A stretch of DNA of 64,000 nt from Enterococcus mundtii (GCF_003957375.1 NZ_CP025473.1:310001-374000); one strand, 5' to 3'; positions 26,860-35,950 are shown, counted from the stretch's first letter. Numbers and translations are program-made. Notes: generated by a model not told the origin, from the sequence alone.

Positions 26860-26930
26860 CTCAATGTTGAAGGAGCTGGTTTGCAAACACCGTTTATTCG
26901 GTTTTAAGGTATGCAACAAAAAATGAATTT
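26860..26930 (-). repeat. Dispersed repeat copy, inverted
   Basis: Read on the minus strand this contains CCGAATAAACGGTGTTTGC, then CTCCTTCAACATTGAGCTAA and AAAAATT, matching the tandem repeats at 19.9-20.1 kb. The 26638-27000 stretch otherwise has no gene I can support. Confidence 0.65.
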
Positions 26931-27001
26931 TATTTTTTGTCCCACCCACAAATCGAACCGTTGAAAAATAAGGACTAGAATATGACGACATGAAATGAAT
27001 C

Positions 27002-27291
27002 GATCTTTACGATAATAAAAGTTTAAAATATATGTGGTCTTTTGAATACACTGATAAAAACTTTGTTAATTACGTAGCAGCAATCCCACCTTTTAAGCTT
27101 ATAAGATTAGCGGAATTATCTAGTGATGAAGTAGTTCTAACCTAACGACGTTTGGAAATTTTATTGACTAAGTACCTGATCAGGACTGGTTAGAAAAAAT
27201 TCGTCCTAGCTTGGTTGCTAAACAGATGAAAGAAGATGTTATAGATGAAGTGGTAATAATTGATCGGTACAAAGATGATGAATATTTCTAA
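27002..27291 (+). pseudogene. Decayed unidentified gene
   Basis: One frame reads 'DLYDNKSLKYMWSFEYTDKN' then 'FVNYVAAIPPFKLIRLAELS' to a stop near 27145; coding continues in a shifted frame as 'DWLEKIRPSLVAKQMKEDVI' to TAA at 27289-27291. The two parts look like one protein of about 100 residues broken by a stop and a frameshift. No family is recognised. Confidence 0.45.
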
Positions 27292-27370
27292 ACTAAAAGC
27301 GAACATACAAAGGAAAACGATAGGTGAGGTCACCATTTAAAAAAACAACAAATCATGATATGATTGTTTT

Positions 27371-27430
27371 GCAGAAAAAGAACATGTGAACACTGAAGCC
27401 CTAGAGTAGTAGGATACTCTAGGGCTTTTC
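27371..27430 (+). ncRNA. Antisense RNA of par/Fst-type locus (RNA II-like)
   Basis: A -10 box TATGAT (27359-27364) with a weak -35 17 bp upstream would give a ~60-nt transcript ending at the bidirectional terminator. It contains the 16-nt AAGAACATGTGAACAC (27378-27393) that is directly repeated over the toxin start codon region (27539-27554). The size, convergent orientation and shared direct repeat match RNA II of the pAD1 par system, where such repeats pair with the toxin mRNA and block translation. Confidence 0.7.
27396..27429. terminator. Bidirectional terminator of par-like locus
   Basis: AAGCCCTAGAGTA pairs with TACTCTAGGGCTT around a short loop, followed by TTTT; shared by toxin mRNA and antisense RNA. 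Confidence 0.85.
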
Positions 27431-27458
27431 TGTTTTGGTTAATGTCGCCATATTTGTT

Positions 27459-27546
27459 TTACTTCTTGTTGCGAGTATGTATCCAGTACTCATATGTGGC
27501 TACTAGTAAGCCGACAAGAAGGGGGCAGAAATAAAGCTAAGAACAT
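27459..27546 (-). pseudogene. Fst-family type I toxin, frameshifted
   Basis: On the minus strand GGAGGAGG (27554-27561) precedes ATG at 27546. The frame opens 'MFLALFLP', then a run of five C shifts it to an early stop. Removing one C gives a 28-residue peptide ending 'LLVGLLVATYEYWIHTRNKK' at TAA 27459-27461. A short hydrophobic helix with P-x-x-V-G and a charged tail is the signature of Fst/Ldr membrane toxins. Just before the ribosome binding site, CAGTC-TTGT-GACTG forms the 5' hairpin expected in fst mRNA. The toxin looks inactive unless the C-run is a sequencing error or is recoded. Confidence 0.75.
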
Positions 27547-27554
27547 GTGAACAC
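27539..27554. repeat. Direct repeat over the toxin start (pairs with 27378-27393)
   Basis: AAGAACATGTGAACAC is identical at 27378-27393 and 27539-27554. In par loci this repeat is the intermolecular pairing site between antisense RNA and toxin mRNA. Confidence 0.75.
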
Positions 27555-27703
27555 CTCCTCCCAGTCACAAGACTGTAGGATAGGCGACTATTCATTTTAA
27601 CATTCTAAAATTGGAATAAATATATTTCTATATTTGACGTTTAATCAATACAAACAAAGAACTTATAATGATATTATATATAATAATAAGTTAAGGAGAG
27701 AAC

Positions 27704-28267
27704 ATGGAAATATGAAAAAATAATATTGAAAATTTTCGTAGAGGTTTAAAAATAGCTCTAATTATCGGAGTAGGAATCATTTTAGTAATTATTAGTCTGA
27801 GTCAACCCGAAAAATCTAACGTTACTCAGAATACAACACAGAAGAAAAATGAAAATGTTATTCCAGAATATTCCCGTGAAATAGTCAAGCAAGAGGAATC
27901 TTCGTCAGATACAATTGAAAAAGATATAAGTGAAGAATATACAGGAAAAGAAGAAGCCTTACAGAATCTAATAACCAACTGGGTGGCTTTCCAACAAGAT
28001 ATTACAAGTTTTTCTCGTGAATATGTCATTAAGCATATTAATAATGATTTAATGGGGAAAAACTATGATTTAACAATGGTTGGATTCACTTCTGACAGCT
28101 TACCGGTTCATAGTGGAAATACTTTAAAAAATCTCATTAATGAAGTACAAGAAATAGTGAATAGTCAAAATATTGAACAAAGCGATTACGATGTTCGTAT
28201 TCAAGAAATAAGTGATCAAGCTCAAACTAATATTCAACAACTTAAGGAGTTTAAAGAAAATATGTAG
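27704..28267 (+). pseudogene. Membrane-anchored protein with stop at codon 4
   Basis: AAGGAG precedes ATG GAA ATA TGA; the same frame then stays open for 183 codons to 28267. It encodes a membrane helix ('IALIIGVGIILVIISLSQ'), a Gln/Glu-rich linker and a domain reading 'WVAFQQDITSFSREYVIKHI' onward. Either TGA is a nonsense mutation, or translation should start at the overlapping ATGAAAAAA with one A missing. An internal start at 27983 would lose the membrane anchor. The C-terminal region resembles no family I know. Confidence 0.6.
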
Positions 28268-28360
28268 GGGTACAATTTTACGCCTGTAGAAGTTTAGATA
28301 ATATTTTTATATAGCTTATTAATACAATGATTAAAAAAATATATTTCGACACAAAAAAAC

Positions 28361-28737
28361 CAACAGGGTATAGTCTATTGAACTCCTGATAATCATCCGA
28401 TAAGTCTACTTGAACATATTTTTGAACGAAACACGCCTTTATAAAAAAATATTCTCTCAGGTTTTAAACAAGACGTGAAAAAGAAAAAACAAATTTTTCG
28501 CTCCCCTATGAAAAAATTGTTTTTTTTTAAAAAATATAAAATGTTATTATTTCTAAAGTAAGAAATGTCCTTATAGGATTATTCTTGCATGTTTATTCTC
28601 GAAAACCTTCGTTTTTGATAATGACAATATGTTATTTATCTTCTTTAATAGGAAACCTAATTTAATCACTTTTTCAAGACATCTGATGCGATCGGATGTC
28701 TTTTTTTTTGTCTCCTTAAAAACGAAGATTTTTGAGA
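28361..28737. repeat. WxL leader block 1 (near-identical to 36691-37065)
   Basis: About 377 bp of non-coding sequence is almost identical to the block upstream of the second WxL operon. Shared landmarks include CTCCTGATAATCATCCGATA, ACGCCTTTATAAAAAAATAT, a TCCTTATAGGA dyad, and the hix-like sites and terminator described separately. This fills the gap 28268-28756. Confidence 0.9.
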
Positions 28738-28738
28738 C
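28596..28738. promoter_or_regulatory. Inverted hix-like sites bracketing a terminator, operon 1
   Basis: Site L (28596-28621) contains TCTCGAAAACCTTCG followed by TTTTTGATAA; site R, inverted at 28713-28738, is identical at 20 of 26 positions. Each is a quasi-palindrome of 12-bp halves around a central TT. The centres are 117 bp apart. A promoter-like pair (ATGACA, 17 bp, TTTAAT) lies just inside site L. The interval holds the terminator at 28677-28709. Confidence 0.7.
28677..28709 (+). terminator. Leader terminator of WxL operon 1
   Basis: AGACATCTGAT pairs with ATCGGATGTCT (11 bp, one G-T) around GCG, followed by nine T. It lies only about 50 nt upstream of the first gene, so operon transcripts starting upstream must read through it. 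Confidence 0.9.
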
Positions 28739-28756
28739 AAACCAAGGAGGAGGGAA

Positions 28757-29080
28757 ATGAAAAGGAAAAACACTCGTTGGCTTTTGATCGCTTTATTGAT
28801 CCTTTCATTCTTAACCAAACCAACACATGCACAAGAAATCCAACAAGTGGAAACAAATGGATCCATCGGCTTTACCGGTGTCTATGAACCGATCGGTTCA
28901 CCTGATCCGCTACCGCCTGAAACGATTGTCAAACCACCCCTATCCGAAGTGGCGAAACCAGGCGGATTGTTGCCACAAACCAATGAGGCAAGTTCTTTTT
29001 GGCCAGTATGGTTAGGAATGCTTCTTCTCAGTTTCGTGTTCCTTTTATGGAAACGAAAAAACAAACAGACACAAAAATAA
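28757..29080 (+). CDS. Small LPXTG-like surface protein (CscD-like), operon 1
   Basis: A 107-residue precursor with signal peptide ('WLLIALLILSFLTKPTHAQ'), a short conserved mature part ('SIGFTGVYEPIGSPDPLPPE') and a sorting signal 'LPQTNE' followed by a membrane helix and 'WKRKNKQTQK'. Asn replaces Gly in the LPXTG motif, as in the paralogues at 37.1 and 43.2 kb. Such small anchored proteins accompany WxL operons and may tether the complex to peptidoglycan. AAGGAGGAGGG precedes the ATG. First gene of operon 1. Confidence 0.88.
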   Translation: MKRKNTRWLLIALLILSFLTKPTHAQEIQQVETNGSIGFTGVYEPIGSPDPLPPETIVKPPLSEVAKPGGLLPQTNEASSFWPVWLGMLLLSFVFLLWKRKNKQTQK

Positions 29081-29106
29081 ACCAATAAGAAAGTAGGAAT
29101 TATCAC

Positions 29107-29919
29107 ATGAAATTAGTACGATTAGCGACCATTGCCGCATTGTCCACAACGATTTTAGCAGGAGGGGCTACAGCGGCCTTTGCCGAAGAAGCAAGAGAAG
29201 TCAAGACCGACGGTCAAATCCAATTCACCCCAGCAACAGAGGAAGACGGCGAGTTAGAGGTAATTCCTCCGGAAAGACCTGACAATGGTGGACCAGATGT
29301 AGAGATCAATCCAGAAGTGCCTGGAACAACAGGTCCCTTATCCATCGTGAAAGCTGCAACGATGAATTTCGGCTCACAAGTGATCTCAAACCAAGACCAA
29401 ACGTACAATATGGTGGCAGAAATGCAACAATTACGTGGAACAGAAGGAGACGAAAACAAAGTACCTTACGTTTCATTTGCTCAAGTACAAGATTTACGGG
29501 GAACCAATGCTGGTTGGGATCTACAAGTAAGCCTAAGTGATTTCACCTCAAACACACAAAACAATGTGTTAACAGGTGCCCAAATTGCTTTGATGGATCC
29601 AACGATTCAGTATGAAGGAAATAATCAAGCCAATGCACCTGAAGCACACGCAACTGGTTTGACCTTGATGCCAAATGGAGCAGCACGCTCAGTTATGACT
29701 GCAGCACAAAGCAAAGGTGCCGGTGCTTCTTCTGTTGTCTGGGGCGATCAAGCAGACCTAGATGCACAATTTGCGGATGAGAATCAAGAGATTGTCGAAA
29801 ACAAAGCGATCAAACTATCGATTCCAGGTGCGACTGCAAAAGACGCAACAACCTATACTTCTACTTTAACTTGGGAATTGACGACGACTCCGGGTGAGGA
29901 TGCAGGAGAAGACGCGTAA
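29107..29919 (+). CDS. Small WxL-domain surface protein (CscB-like), operon 1
   Basis: A 270-residue secreted protein with signal peptide ending 'AAFAEE', a proline-rich linker, and a C-terminal WxL domain marked by 'AGWDLQVSLSDF' and the final 'STLTWELTTTP'. WxL domains bind peptidoglycan non-covalently. It is paralogous to the proteins at 37.46 and 43.48 kb, sharing 'TMNFGSQVISNQDQTYNM'. It follows the LPXTG-like gene by 26 bp and is separated from the DUF916 gene by a terminator. Confidence 0.93.
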   Translation: MKLVRLATIAALSTTILAGGATAAFAEEAREVKTDGQIQFTPATEEDGELEVIPPERPDNGGPDVEINPEVPGTTGPLSIVKAATMNFGSQVISNQDQTYNMVAEMQQLRGTEGDENKVPYVSFAQVQDLRGTNAGWDLQVSLSDFTSNTQNNVLTGAQIALMDPTIQYEGNNQANAPEAHATGLTLMPNGAARSVMTAAQSKGAGASSVVWGDQADLDAQFADENQEIVENKAIKLSIPGATAKDATTYTSTLTWELTTTPGEDAGEDA

Positions 29920-29951
29920 GTTACTAAACGAAACTTGATGAGAAACTCTTG

Positions 29952-29988
29952 GCAGCGTCGCAATTCTTTTTGTGACGCTGTTTTTTTA
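29952..29988 (+). terminator. Intra-operon terminator/attenuator
   Basis: CAGCGTCGCA pairs with TGTGACGCTG (one G-T wobble), followed by seven T, between the small WxL and DUF916 genes. The same position holds a hairpin in all three operons. Confidence 0.82.
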
Positions 29989-30002
29989 AGAAAGGAGACT
30001 TT

Positions 30003-31061
30003 ATGTTGACCCAGTACCCTCTAAATCGTCAAAAAGCCACTTCGTGGCTCTATCCAGTAATTGCCTTGTTCTTGTTCTTTTTTCCAATCATAGGAAAAGC
30101 TGATGAAGGAACGTTAAACTTCCATGTCACGCCTGAATTCCCACAAAGTCAGATCGAAGGATCGGATCGCTACTTTGATTTGAATTTGAACCCTGGTCAA
30201 ACAGAGTCACTCACCTTGACCTTACAAAATGCGAGTAATGAACCGATTCGTATACAAGTCACTCCACATACCGCCTACACCAACGTTCATGGAGTTGTCG
30301 AGTATGGCAAAGATGCGACAGAGCCAGATAATACATTGTCTCACACATTGGATGCATTGATCGAACCCACCGACATCATAGAACTTGCGGGAAATGAAAC
30401 AAAGACTGTGACTGTTCCCATACATATGCCCACAGAATCCTTTGAAGGATTTCTTGCAGGTGGTTTGCGTGTTCAAGAAGTCAAAGAAGAACAAGAAGAA
30501 GCCGCAAGTACAGAAGAGGGTGTAGCGATCAAGAATGAATTTGCTTATGTGATCGGTGTCGTGATCAGTAATACGCGTGATTCGGTCCAGCCGGACCTAA
30601 ACTTAGTAGATGTTTTTGCGGATCAGTTGAACTATCGCAATGTGATCAGTGCGAACTTACAAAACACCACACCAACATTCATCAATCGTTTGGCTGTGGA
30701 AGCGAAGATCCAACGAGAAGGAGAAGAAGAAGTTCTTTATCAAGCCAACGAAGAGCAGATGCAGATGGCGCCAAATTCCAACTTCAATTTTCCGATTTCA
30801 CTAGAAGGGGATCGTTTCCAAGCAGGGAACTATGTTCTGACGTTAAAAGCTGTGTCTGGTGAAGAAGAATGGGAGTGGACACGTCCGTTTACGATCGATG
30901 GTGATCAAGCACGCGCGTTGAATCAACAAGATGTCACGATCGATACCAGTATCAACTGGTGGTTTATCGGAGCGAGCCTTTTGATCCTTGTTTTGTTTGC
31001 GATCATCATCTATTTGATTGTTCAAAAGAAACGAAGCACTGAGAAAGAACAACCAAACTAG
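30003..31061 (+). CDS. DUF916/DUF3324 WxL-interacting membrane protein (CscA-like), operon 1
   Basis: A 352-residue protein with signal peptide, N-terminal DUF916 ('YFDLNLNPGQTESLTLTLQN'), then DUF3324 ('LDVFADQLNYRNVISA' in the family, here 'VDVFADQLNYRNVISANLQN'), one C-terminal membrane helix ('GASLLILVLFAIIIYLIV') and a basic tail. Family members bind WxL proteins and the cell wall. The stretch 'MQMAPNSNFNFPISLEGDRF' is common to the three paralogues. It precedes the large WxL gene by 15 bp. Confidence 0.93.
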   Translation: MLTQYPLNRQKATSWLYPVIALFLFFFPIIGKADEGTLNFHVTPEFPQSQIEGSDRYFDLNLNPGQTESLTLTLQNASNEPIRIQVTPHTAYTNVHGVVEYGKDATEPDNTLSHTLDALIEPTDIIELAGNETKTVTVPIHMPTESFEGFLAGGLRVQEVKEEQEEAASTEEGVAIKNEFAYVIGVVISNTRDSVQPDLNLVDVFADQLNYRNVISANLQNTTPTFINRLAVEAKIQREGEEEVLYQANEEQMQMAPNSNFNFPISLEGDRFQAGNYVLTLKAVSGEEEWEWTRPFTIDGDQARALNQQDVTIDTSINWWFIGASLLILVLFAIIIYLIVQKKRSTEKEQPN

Positions 31062-31076
31062 GAGGAAAGAAGCCAA

Positions 31077-33550
31077 ATGAAGAGTAAGAAAATCAAAGGG
31101 ATGCTTGTATTGGGCGTGACTGTTTTAGCCCTGCAGGCAGTCTGCATGCCAGTAGGCATGGTTTATGCAGAAACGACAGCTAGTGAAGAAGAAGCACCAA
31201 AACAAGCAGCGCTTCCAACTGCGCCCAATCTTTTAGAAGCAAGTGAAGAAAAAGATCCTCGCTTTTTCTTTCAACGATCCCAGATGACAGGCACGGTCAA
31301 TGAGCCAATCAACGTAACGATTTCTTCTGATCAGGAAGTGTCTGAAGTACGGGTGAAATTACCAGAAGCCGCACAAGTACTCAACGAACAACTGCCAATC
31401 GGTGTTTCAATGGAACAAGATCAACACACTAAAGAGTGGTTGATCCAAGCGCAACGTGCTCAAAATACGTTTGTTCTTCCTTTATTATTTGAATCCGAAG
31501 GAAACTACGAATTGTCTGTGGAAGATGTAAAGGCAACTGTAGAGATCCAAGAACAGACAATCAATGATAACGTAAACCCACTCCAAGATTTGGAACAGTC
31601 TGAGGCTTCTTTAGAAAATAATGAATCAATTGAAGAAGATCATGTGAAAGATGATTCTTTGGAAGAGGCGAATACAAGTGAAGAAATTCCCAGTACAAAA
31701 TCAAGCGTAAATGTTTCTACGTGGGCACAATATGCGGCGGCAATCAACAATCGAAGTGTGACAGTAATTAATGTGACAGCTAACATCTCTGGAAATACTA
31801 CCTTGAATAATATCACTCGAAATCTGACTATCAATGGGAATGGTTTTACGATCAATTCTCAGAACCAATCCTATACTCTAGCTGCTGCAAATCTTGAATT
31901 AGCGGTTAGAAATGCAACGATTGTTTCTACTAGACGTTTGGACTCCGCAGTTTTTACTACAAATTCGAGTGCTGCTCTTGCTACTTTTCGATTTTCCGAT
32001 TTGACGTTCAATAGTCTCAATAGATTTGTAGGAACGAGTAATGGTTCACATGGCAGTGTCATAACAACAATCTTAGATGGAGGGAATTTTGACTTTTCAA
32101 TTCCTAGTACAAGTGAAAATTTCAATGCTGTTCTGGGGGGGTACGAAGAATTATAATTACAAATGACGCCAAAGTAATCTCACGTGGCCGACGCCTATCA
32201 ACTGCCCTATCAGCTCAAACAGATGCTCAAGCACAAGATATGACTTTTCAAATTGAAGAAGGATCTTCTCTTATTACCGATGCTTCGTTGGATGCAACAA
32301 CATATAATATTTTGGGAACTATAGAGGGAGCTAGACTACAGGGACATAGAAATGCAATTCCAATAATTATTAACTTGAGGGAAACTGGTTCCCTATATTT
32401 AAGCAATTCCAACAATAACTTTGATTTATTTGCAGGAAGTAGCAATGTTACTTTGAATATTTCGAAATATTCAACCTTTGATTTTTCTCAATTAAGTGGA
32501 AGGCGGTTAATTGAAAATAGAAACATCAATGTATATTTCGATTCAGAAAGTTTAGCGCTTTGGGATCTAGGACTACAAGAAGAAGAAAAAGCGTCAATGG
32601 TATTTTCTGATATTGAAGCAACTCTATCTGGTGTTAATGCGTCGATTATTGGTACCACAACGAATGACCGATTTCAAACACTTTACGACTCTTCTGGATT
32701 AGCTGCCTACTCCCGAATGAGCAATCGCCCGGTTGAAGAAATGACACGCTCCGTTATCGCAAAGTATTTGGATACCAATGGGAGTGAGATTGCAGATACT
32801 GAAGTGATCACGGGACTGCTCGGTGAGAATTATCTGACAAAAAGTAAACAGATTTCTGGTTATCAGCTGATCGAGAGACCTTCCAATGAATCAGGTCAAT
32901 TTTCCCGAGAGATGATTGAGGTTTCTTATATCTATGAGGAGGCACATGTTGCGCCAGTAGATCCTTTAGATCCAGAAGTCGAGGTCGATCCAGAAAACAA
33001 ACCCGAACTTCCTGAAGAGCAGGGACGCTTGAGTATCGACTTTGTTTCACAATTCAACTTTGGGACACAATCGATCTCGGCGACGGATCAAACGTATTTT
33101 GCCCAACCGCAACGGCTACTGAATCAAGATGGGACGGTCAATGAGACCGAAGAACGCCCCAACTATATCCAAGTCAGTGACCGTCGATCAGACACCGAAC
33201 GCCATGGCTGGCAATTAGCCGTGACACAAAATACACAATTTGAAAATGAAGCGAACCATCAGTTGACAGGTGCCCAATTGCGCTTGACGAACCAACAGCT
33301 AGCGACCGCACAAGACGGCAGTGCACCTGAACTCCAACAGACGAATCCATTGGCATTGATTCCCGGTGTGAAACGGGTCTTATTGATGGCTCAAGGGGAG
33401 GAAGGGCAAGGCACTTGGATCTATCGTTTCGGGGATCTTGATACGGCATCGGAAAGTGTGGCACTTACCGTACCCAAAGGAGCGACGCCCGAAGCAACAG
33501 CCTATAAAGCAACATTGACATGGGAATTAAGTGCCGTTCCTGGCAATTAA
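31077..33550 (+). pseudogene. Large WxL protein (CscC-like), frameshifted at a G7 tract
   Basis: The gene would encode about 824 residues: signal peptide, stalk, right-handed beta-helix-like region (about residues 220-360 'LTINGNGFTINSQNQ'), MucBP-like domain ('VIAKYLDTNGSEIADTEV'), and a WxL domain ('HGWQLAVTQ', 'LTWELSAVP'). At 32135-32141 there is a run of seven G; the first frame stops at 32154-32156, while the rest continues in another frame. One extra G gives an uninterrupted frame 'VLGGVRRIIITNDAK'. A homopolymer of this kind could allow phase variation by slippage, or this may be ordinary decay or an assembly error. Confidence 0.9.
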
Positions 33551-33551
33551 C

Positions 33552-33590
33552 AAAAAGGAGAAAGAGAGAGTTCTCTTTCTCCTTTTTCCT
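33552..33590 (+). terminator. Terminator of operon 1
   Basis: AAAAAGGAGAAAGAGA pairs with TCTCTTTCTCCTTTTT just after the large WxL stop. Confidence 0.85.
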
Positions 33591-33623
33591 TTTTAAAGAA
33601 TGACTGAACTGGAGGTGACACCT

Positions 33624-34799
33624 ATGCATACGCTCTTTTATCAACTGATCCAGAAAGCCGAAACTAAACGATGGTTTCTCCTTTTAGAACAATTTGAAGA
33701 ACGACAGACTGTGACCGCCAAAGAATTAGCCCGTCGGGCTGATTGCACATCCCGGACGATCCAAAAGGATATTAAGCAGTTGAAACAGTATTTCGAGAAA
33801 ACGATCCGTCTGCTAGGCAACGAGGATGGGTTTCATTTTTCTTTTCAAGAACCAACCATCTACCGGCAGAAAAAACAAGCACTGCTAAAAACCGAACCAT
33901 TGTTTTTCTTTGTGGATCAGTTAGTTCAAGGAAATAGCCAAACCAATCAAGAGTGGGAAGAATGGTTATCGCTCTCCCCGGCTCGCTTTGGGCGGATCAA
34001 ACGAAGACTGATTCACACGCTAGAAACGCAGTATCACGTGACCCTTTCGGGCAGAGACAATCAATTCCAAGGGACCGAGCCAGCCATTCGGCAATTGATG
34101 TATGATTTTTATTTCGGACTGCCGCTGTTGCCAAAAGGCATCAGAAGAAATTGCGCTTCTGACTCACTAAAAAGCGTACTCGTTCGGTCTACTGAATGGT
34201 TACTGGATCCATTACGATTGAAGCAGTGGCACCAAATTGCTTGTTGGCGAATGGTTCAAGGCAAACCATTGCCGCCCCAAAAGGGGCGCATACCAGTTGC
34301 TTTAGCGACAGCCTTTGATGCGCAAATCACGAGTTCGTTGCCGGTACAGGAAAAAGCAGCCTTATTTTTACTAAGCTTAAAGGGAGAACAATTCTTATCC
34401 CCTTTTTGGCAAAAGACTTTTATTCGTCAGTTTTCTTCGACGAGTGAGAAACATAAGCCAATAAAGGATGTCGATGATCTAACAGTCTCTTTCTTAGAAA
34501 CGATCGTTTCTTTACACTGTTTGTTCTTTCCCTTACCATACCCAGAAACAAAAGAAGGCGACTCGACAGAAGCGCTTGATCAGACAGCGCTCTTTGAGCA
34601 GACGAAACACAACTACTTCGCACAGAAAAAGTAATTGGCCCATTCAATACAATTGACTTTTCAGTTAACAGGAAGCAGTGCGTTACAAGAGTGGATCAAA
34701 AGGACGATTCGAAAGCAATTAGAAGAAATCGGCTACTGCCTTTTAGAAAATCGTTCGCTTACTCCTTATATTCGTCAGGCGATCGAACGAATCAGGTAG
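33624..34799 (+). pseudogene. Mga-like regulator with premature stop, operon 1
   Basis: The protein starts 'MHTLFYQLIQKAETKRWFLL' (GGAGGTGA ideally placed; the start matches the paralogue at 48.5 kb) with HTH 'ELARRADCTSRTIQKDIKQL'. TAA at 34632-34634 ends it after 336 codons, in 'YFAQKK*'. The frame continues for 55 codons to 34799 as 'IQLTFQLTGSSALQEWIKRT', aligning with the EIIB-like C-terminal domain of the 48.5-kb paralogue, where a lysine codon stands at the stop. A single A-to-T change explains this. The truncated form keeps the DNA-binding part but loses the C-terminal domain. Confidence 0.85.
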
Positions 34800-34850
34800 C
34801 GAATTTTTGACTGATTCACTACCCAAGCAATAAAGCAAAGGGGAAAGCTA

Positions 34851-35198
34851 ATGACAAAATTTGCGACAACTGAAGAATACATGAGGTATTTTCAAATATT
34901 ACTTGAGCAAGTAAAACCAGATAGAAATGAATTGCGCGATTACTTAACAGTGCAGTACGAAGAGTTAAAGCAATTGATTGCAGGTCTATCAGAAGAAACA
35001 TTTTGGCAAGTAAATCCTAAGATTCTAGGGATCGATGCTAAACTTGCGTTACTTAGTGAGTTGCTTCCATTTGAGGATTTTTCCAATGAAGAACTTATTC
35101 GATTCGTTGAGCAGGACTATCAATCGTACTACAAGGAATTGTGTGGGTATGACCTGAAAACGAAGACCCGACCTTCGATGTTTTTTACGATTCTTTAA
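34851..35198 (+). CDS. WxL-locus ~116-residue protein, copy 1 (unrecognised family)
   Basis: A 115-residue, predicted mostly helical cytoplasmic protein without signal peptide. It is clearly homologous to the proteins at 42162 and 51307: shared are 'LGIDAKLALLSELL' (family pattern I-D-A-K-hydrophobic) and 'YKELCGYD' followed by 'SMFF'. AAAGGGGAAAG precedes the ATG. Each copy is the last gene behind a WxL operon, and two follow Mga-like regulators directly. I do not recognise the family; a role as regulator partner or assembly factor is an inference from position. Confidence 0.8.
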   Translation: MTKFATTEEYMRYFQILLEQVKPDRNELRDYLTVQYEELKQLIAGLSEETFWQVNPKILGIDAKLALLSELLPFEDFSNEELIRFVEQDYQSYYKELCGYDLKTKTRPSMFFTIL

Positions 35199-35294
35199 AA
35201 TGAAATTTAATATGATATTTTAAGTTGTAAGGTCCAACACATTTTTGAAAATTTTCTTTTCCATCCAGAAAAAGAAAAATACAAATTATCTTTA

Positions 35295-35330
35295 GGGTCA
35301 AAAACTTTTGAGTTTTTGATCCTTTTTAAA
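35295..35330 (+). terminator. Terminator
   Basis: GGTCAAAAACT pairs with AGTTTTTGATCC followed by TTTTT. Similar GGTCAAAAA/TTTTTGATCC hairpins recur at 36.57 and 42.76 kb. Confidence 0.85.
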
Positions 35331-35391
35331 TTGCTTTTTTTATAGCTCCTTCAGCAGCTCAGTTAATTAGGTTCAGCTAAGTACTCAAGTT

Positions 35392-35691
35392 GTGGATTTT
35401 AAGCCAATTGTTAAAAGATATAGAGAAAACCTTTCACTTAACGGCAAAGGCAGCTACGTAGCCGAAAAGGCAGGATATTACACGGCTCCTACAGAAGTAT
35501 TCGCCAGAACCTTTGAGTTATATGTGAACGAAGCTGGATTGAATAGTATTTTTCTTAAATCAAAAGAGACTTATGCAACAAAAATTGAATATGCTTTATA
35601 TGATCAGAATATGCGTGATAAGCTCACAACTTTTTTTGACCGTGCCTTTCCGAATTTGAAAACGGCAGTCTTAAATAGACACGATTGTTAG
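35392..35691 (+). pseudogene. Fragment of a conjugative-element large protein (LPD-like)
   Basis: A 99-codon frame with a GTG but no ribosome binding site. 'YYTAPTEVFARTFELYVNEA' resembles the conserved W/Y-x-x-P-x-E-x-x-A-R-x-F-E-x-Y signature of large-polyvalent-protein domains in plasmid and ICE proteins. It is probably the 3' end of a deleted large gene. A further in-frame scrap, 'SDNLLPDLAKERIKATNNKF', lies near 35826-35892. Confidence 0.5.
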
Positions 35692-35892
35692 AATCTTTAA
35701 TTACAAATTTAACGAGCATGTATTAAATTGTGGTAGATTATTATTTTTCAAAAAAATAAACTAGAACAAAAGTACAAGAAAGAAGGACGATAATTTTAAT
35801 TTACTAAAAATAATTTACTGGATTCAGATAATCTACTTCCTGATTTAGCAAAAGAAAGGATAAAAGCTACAAATAATAAATTTGATTTTTAA

Positions 35893-35950
35893 ACAAAACG
35901 AACTAATTGCATACATATGACGCCTTATGTATACAATTAGTTCGTTTTGT
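35893..35950. promoter_or_regulatory. 25-bp palindromic operator of the DinJ/YafQ pair
   Basis: Arms 35893-35917 and 35926-35950 match at 24 of 25 positions (ACAAAACGAACTAATTG...), directly before a TATAAT box (35953-35958) and the antitoxin ribosome binding site. This is the expected arrangement for autorepression by the toxin-antitoxin complex. Confidence 0.8.
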
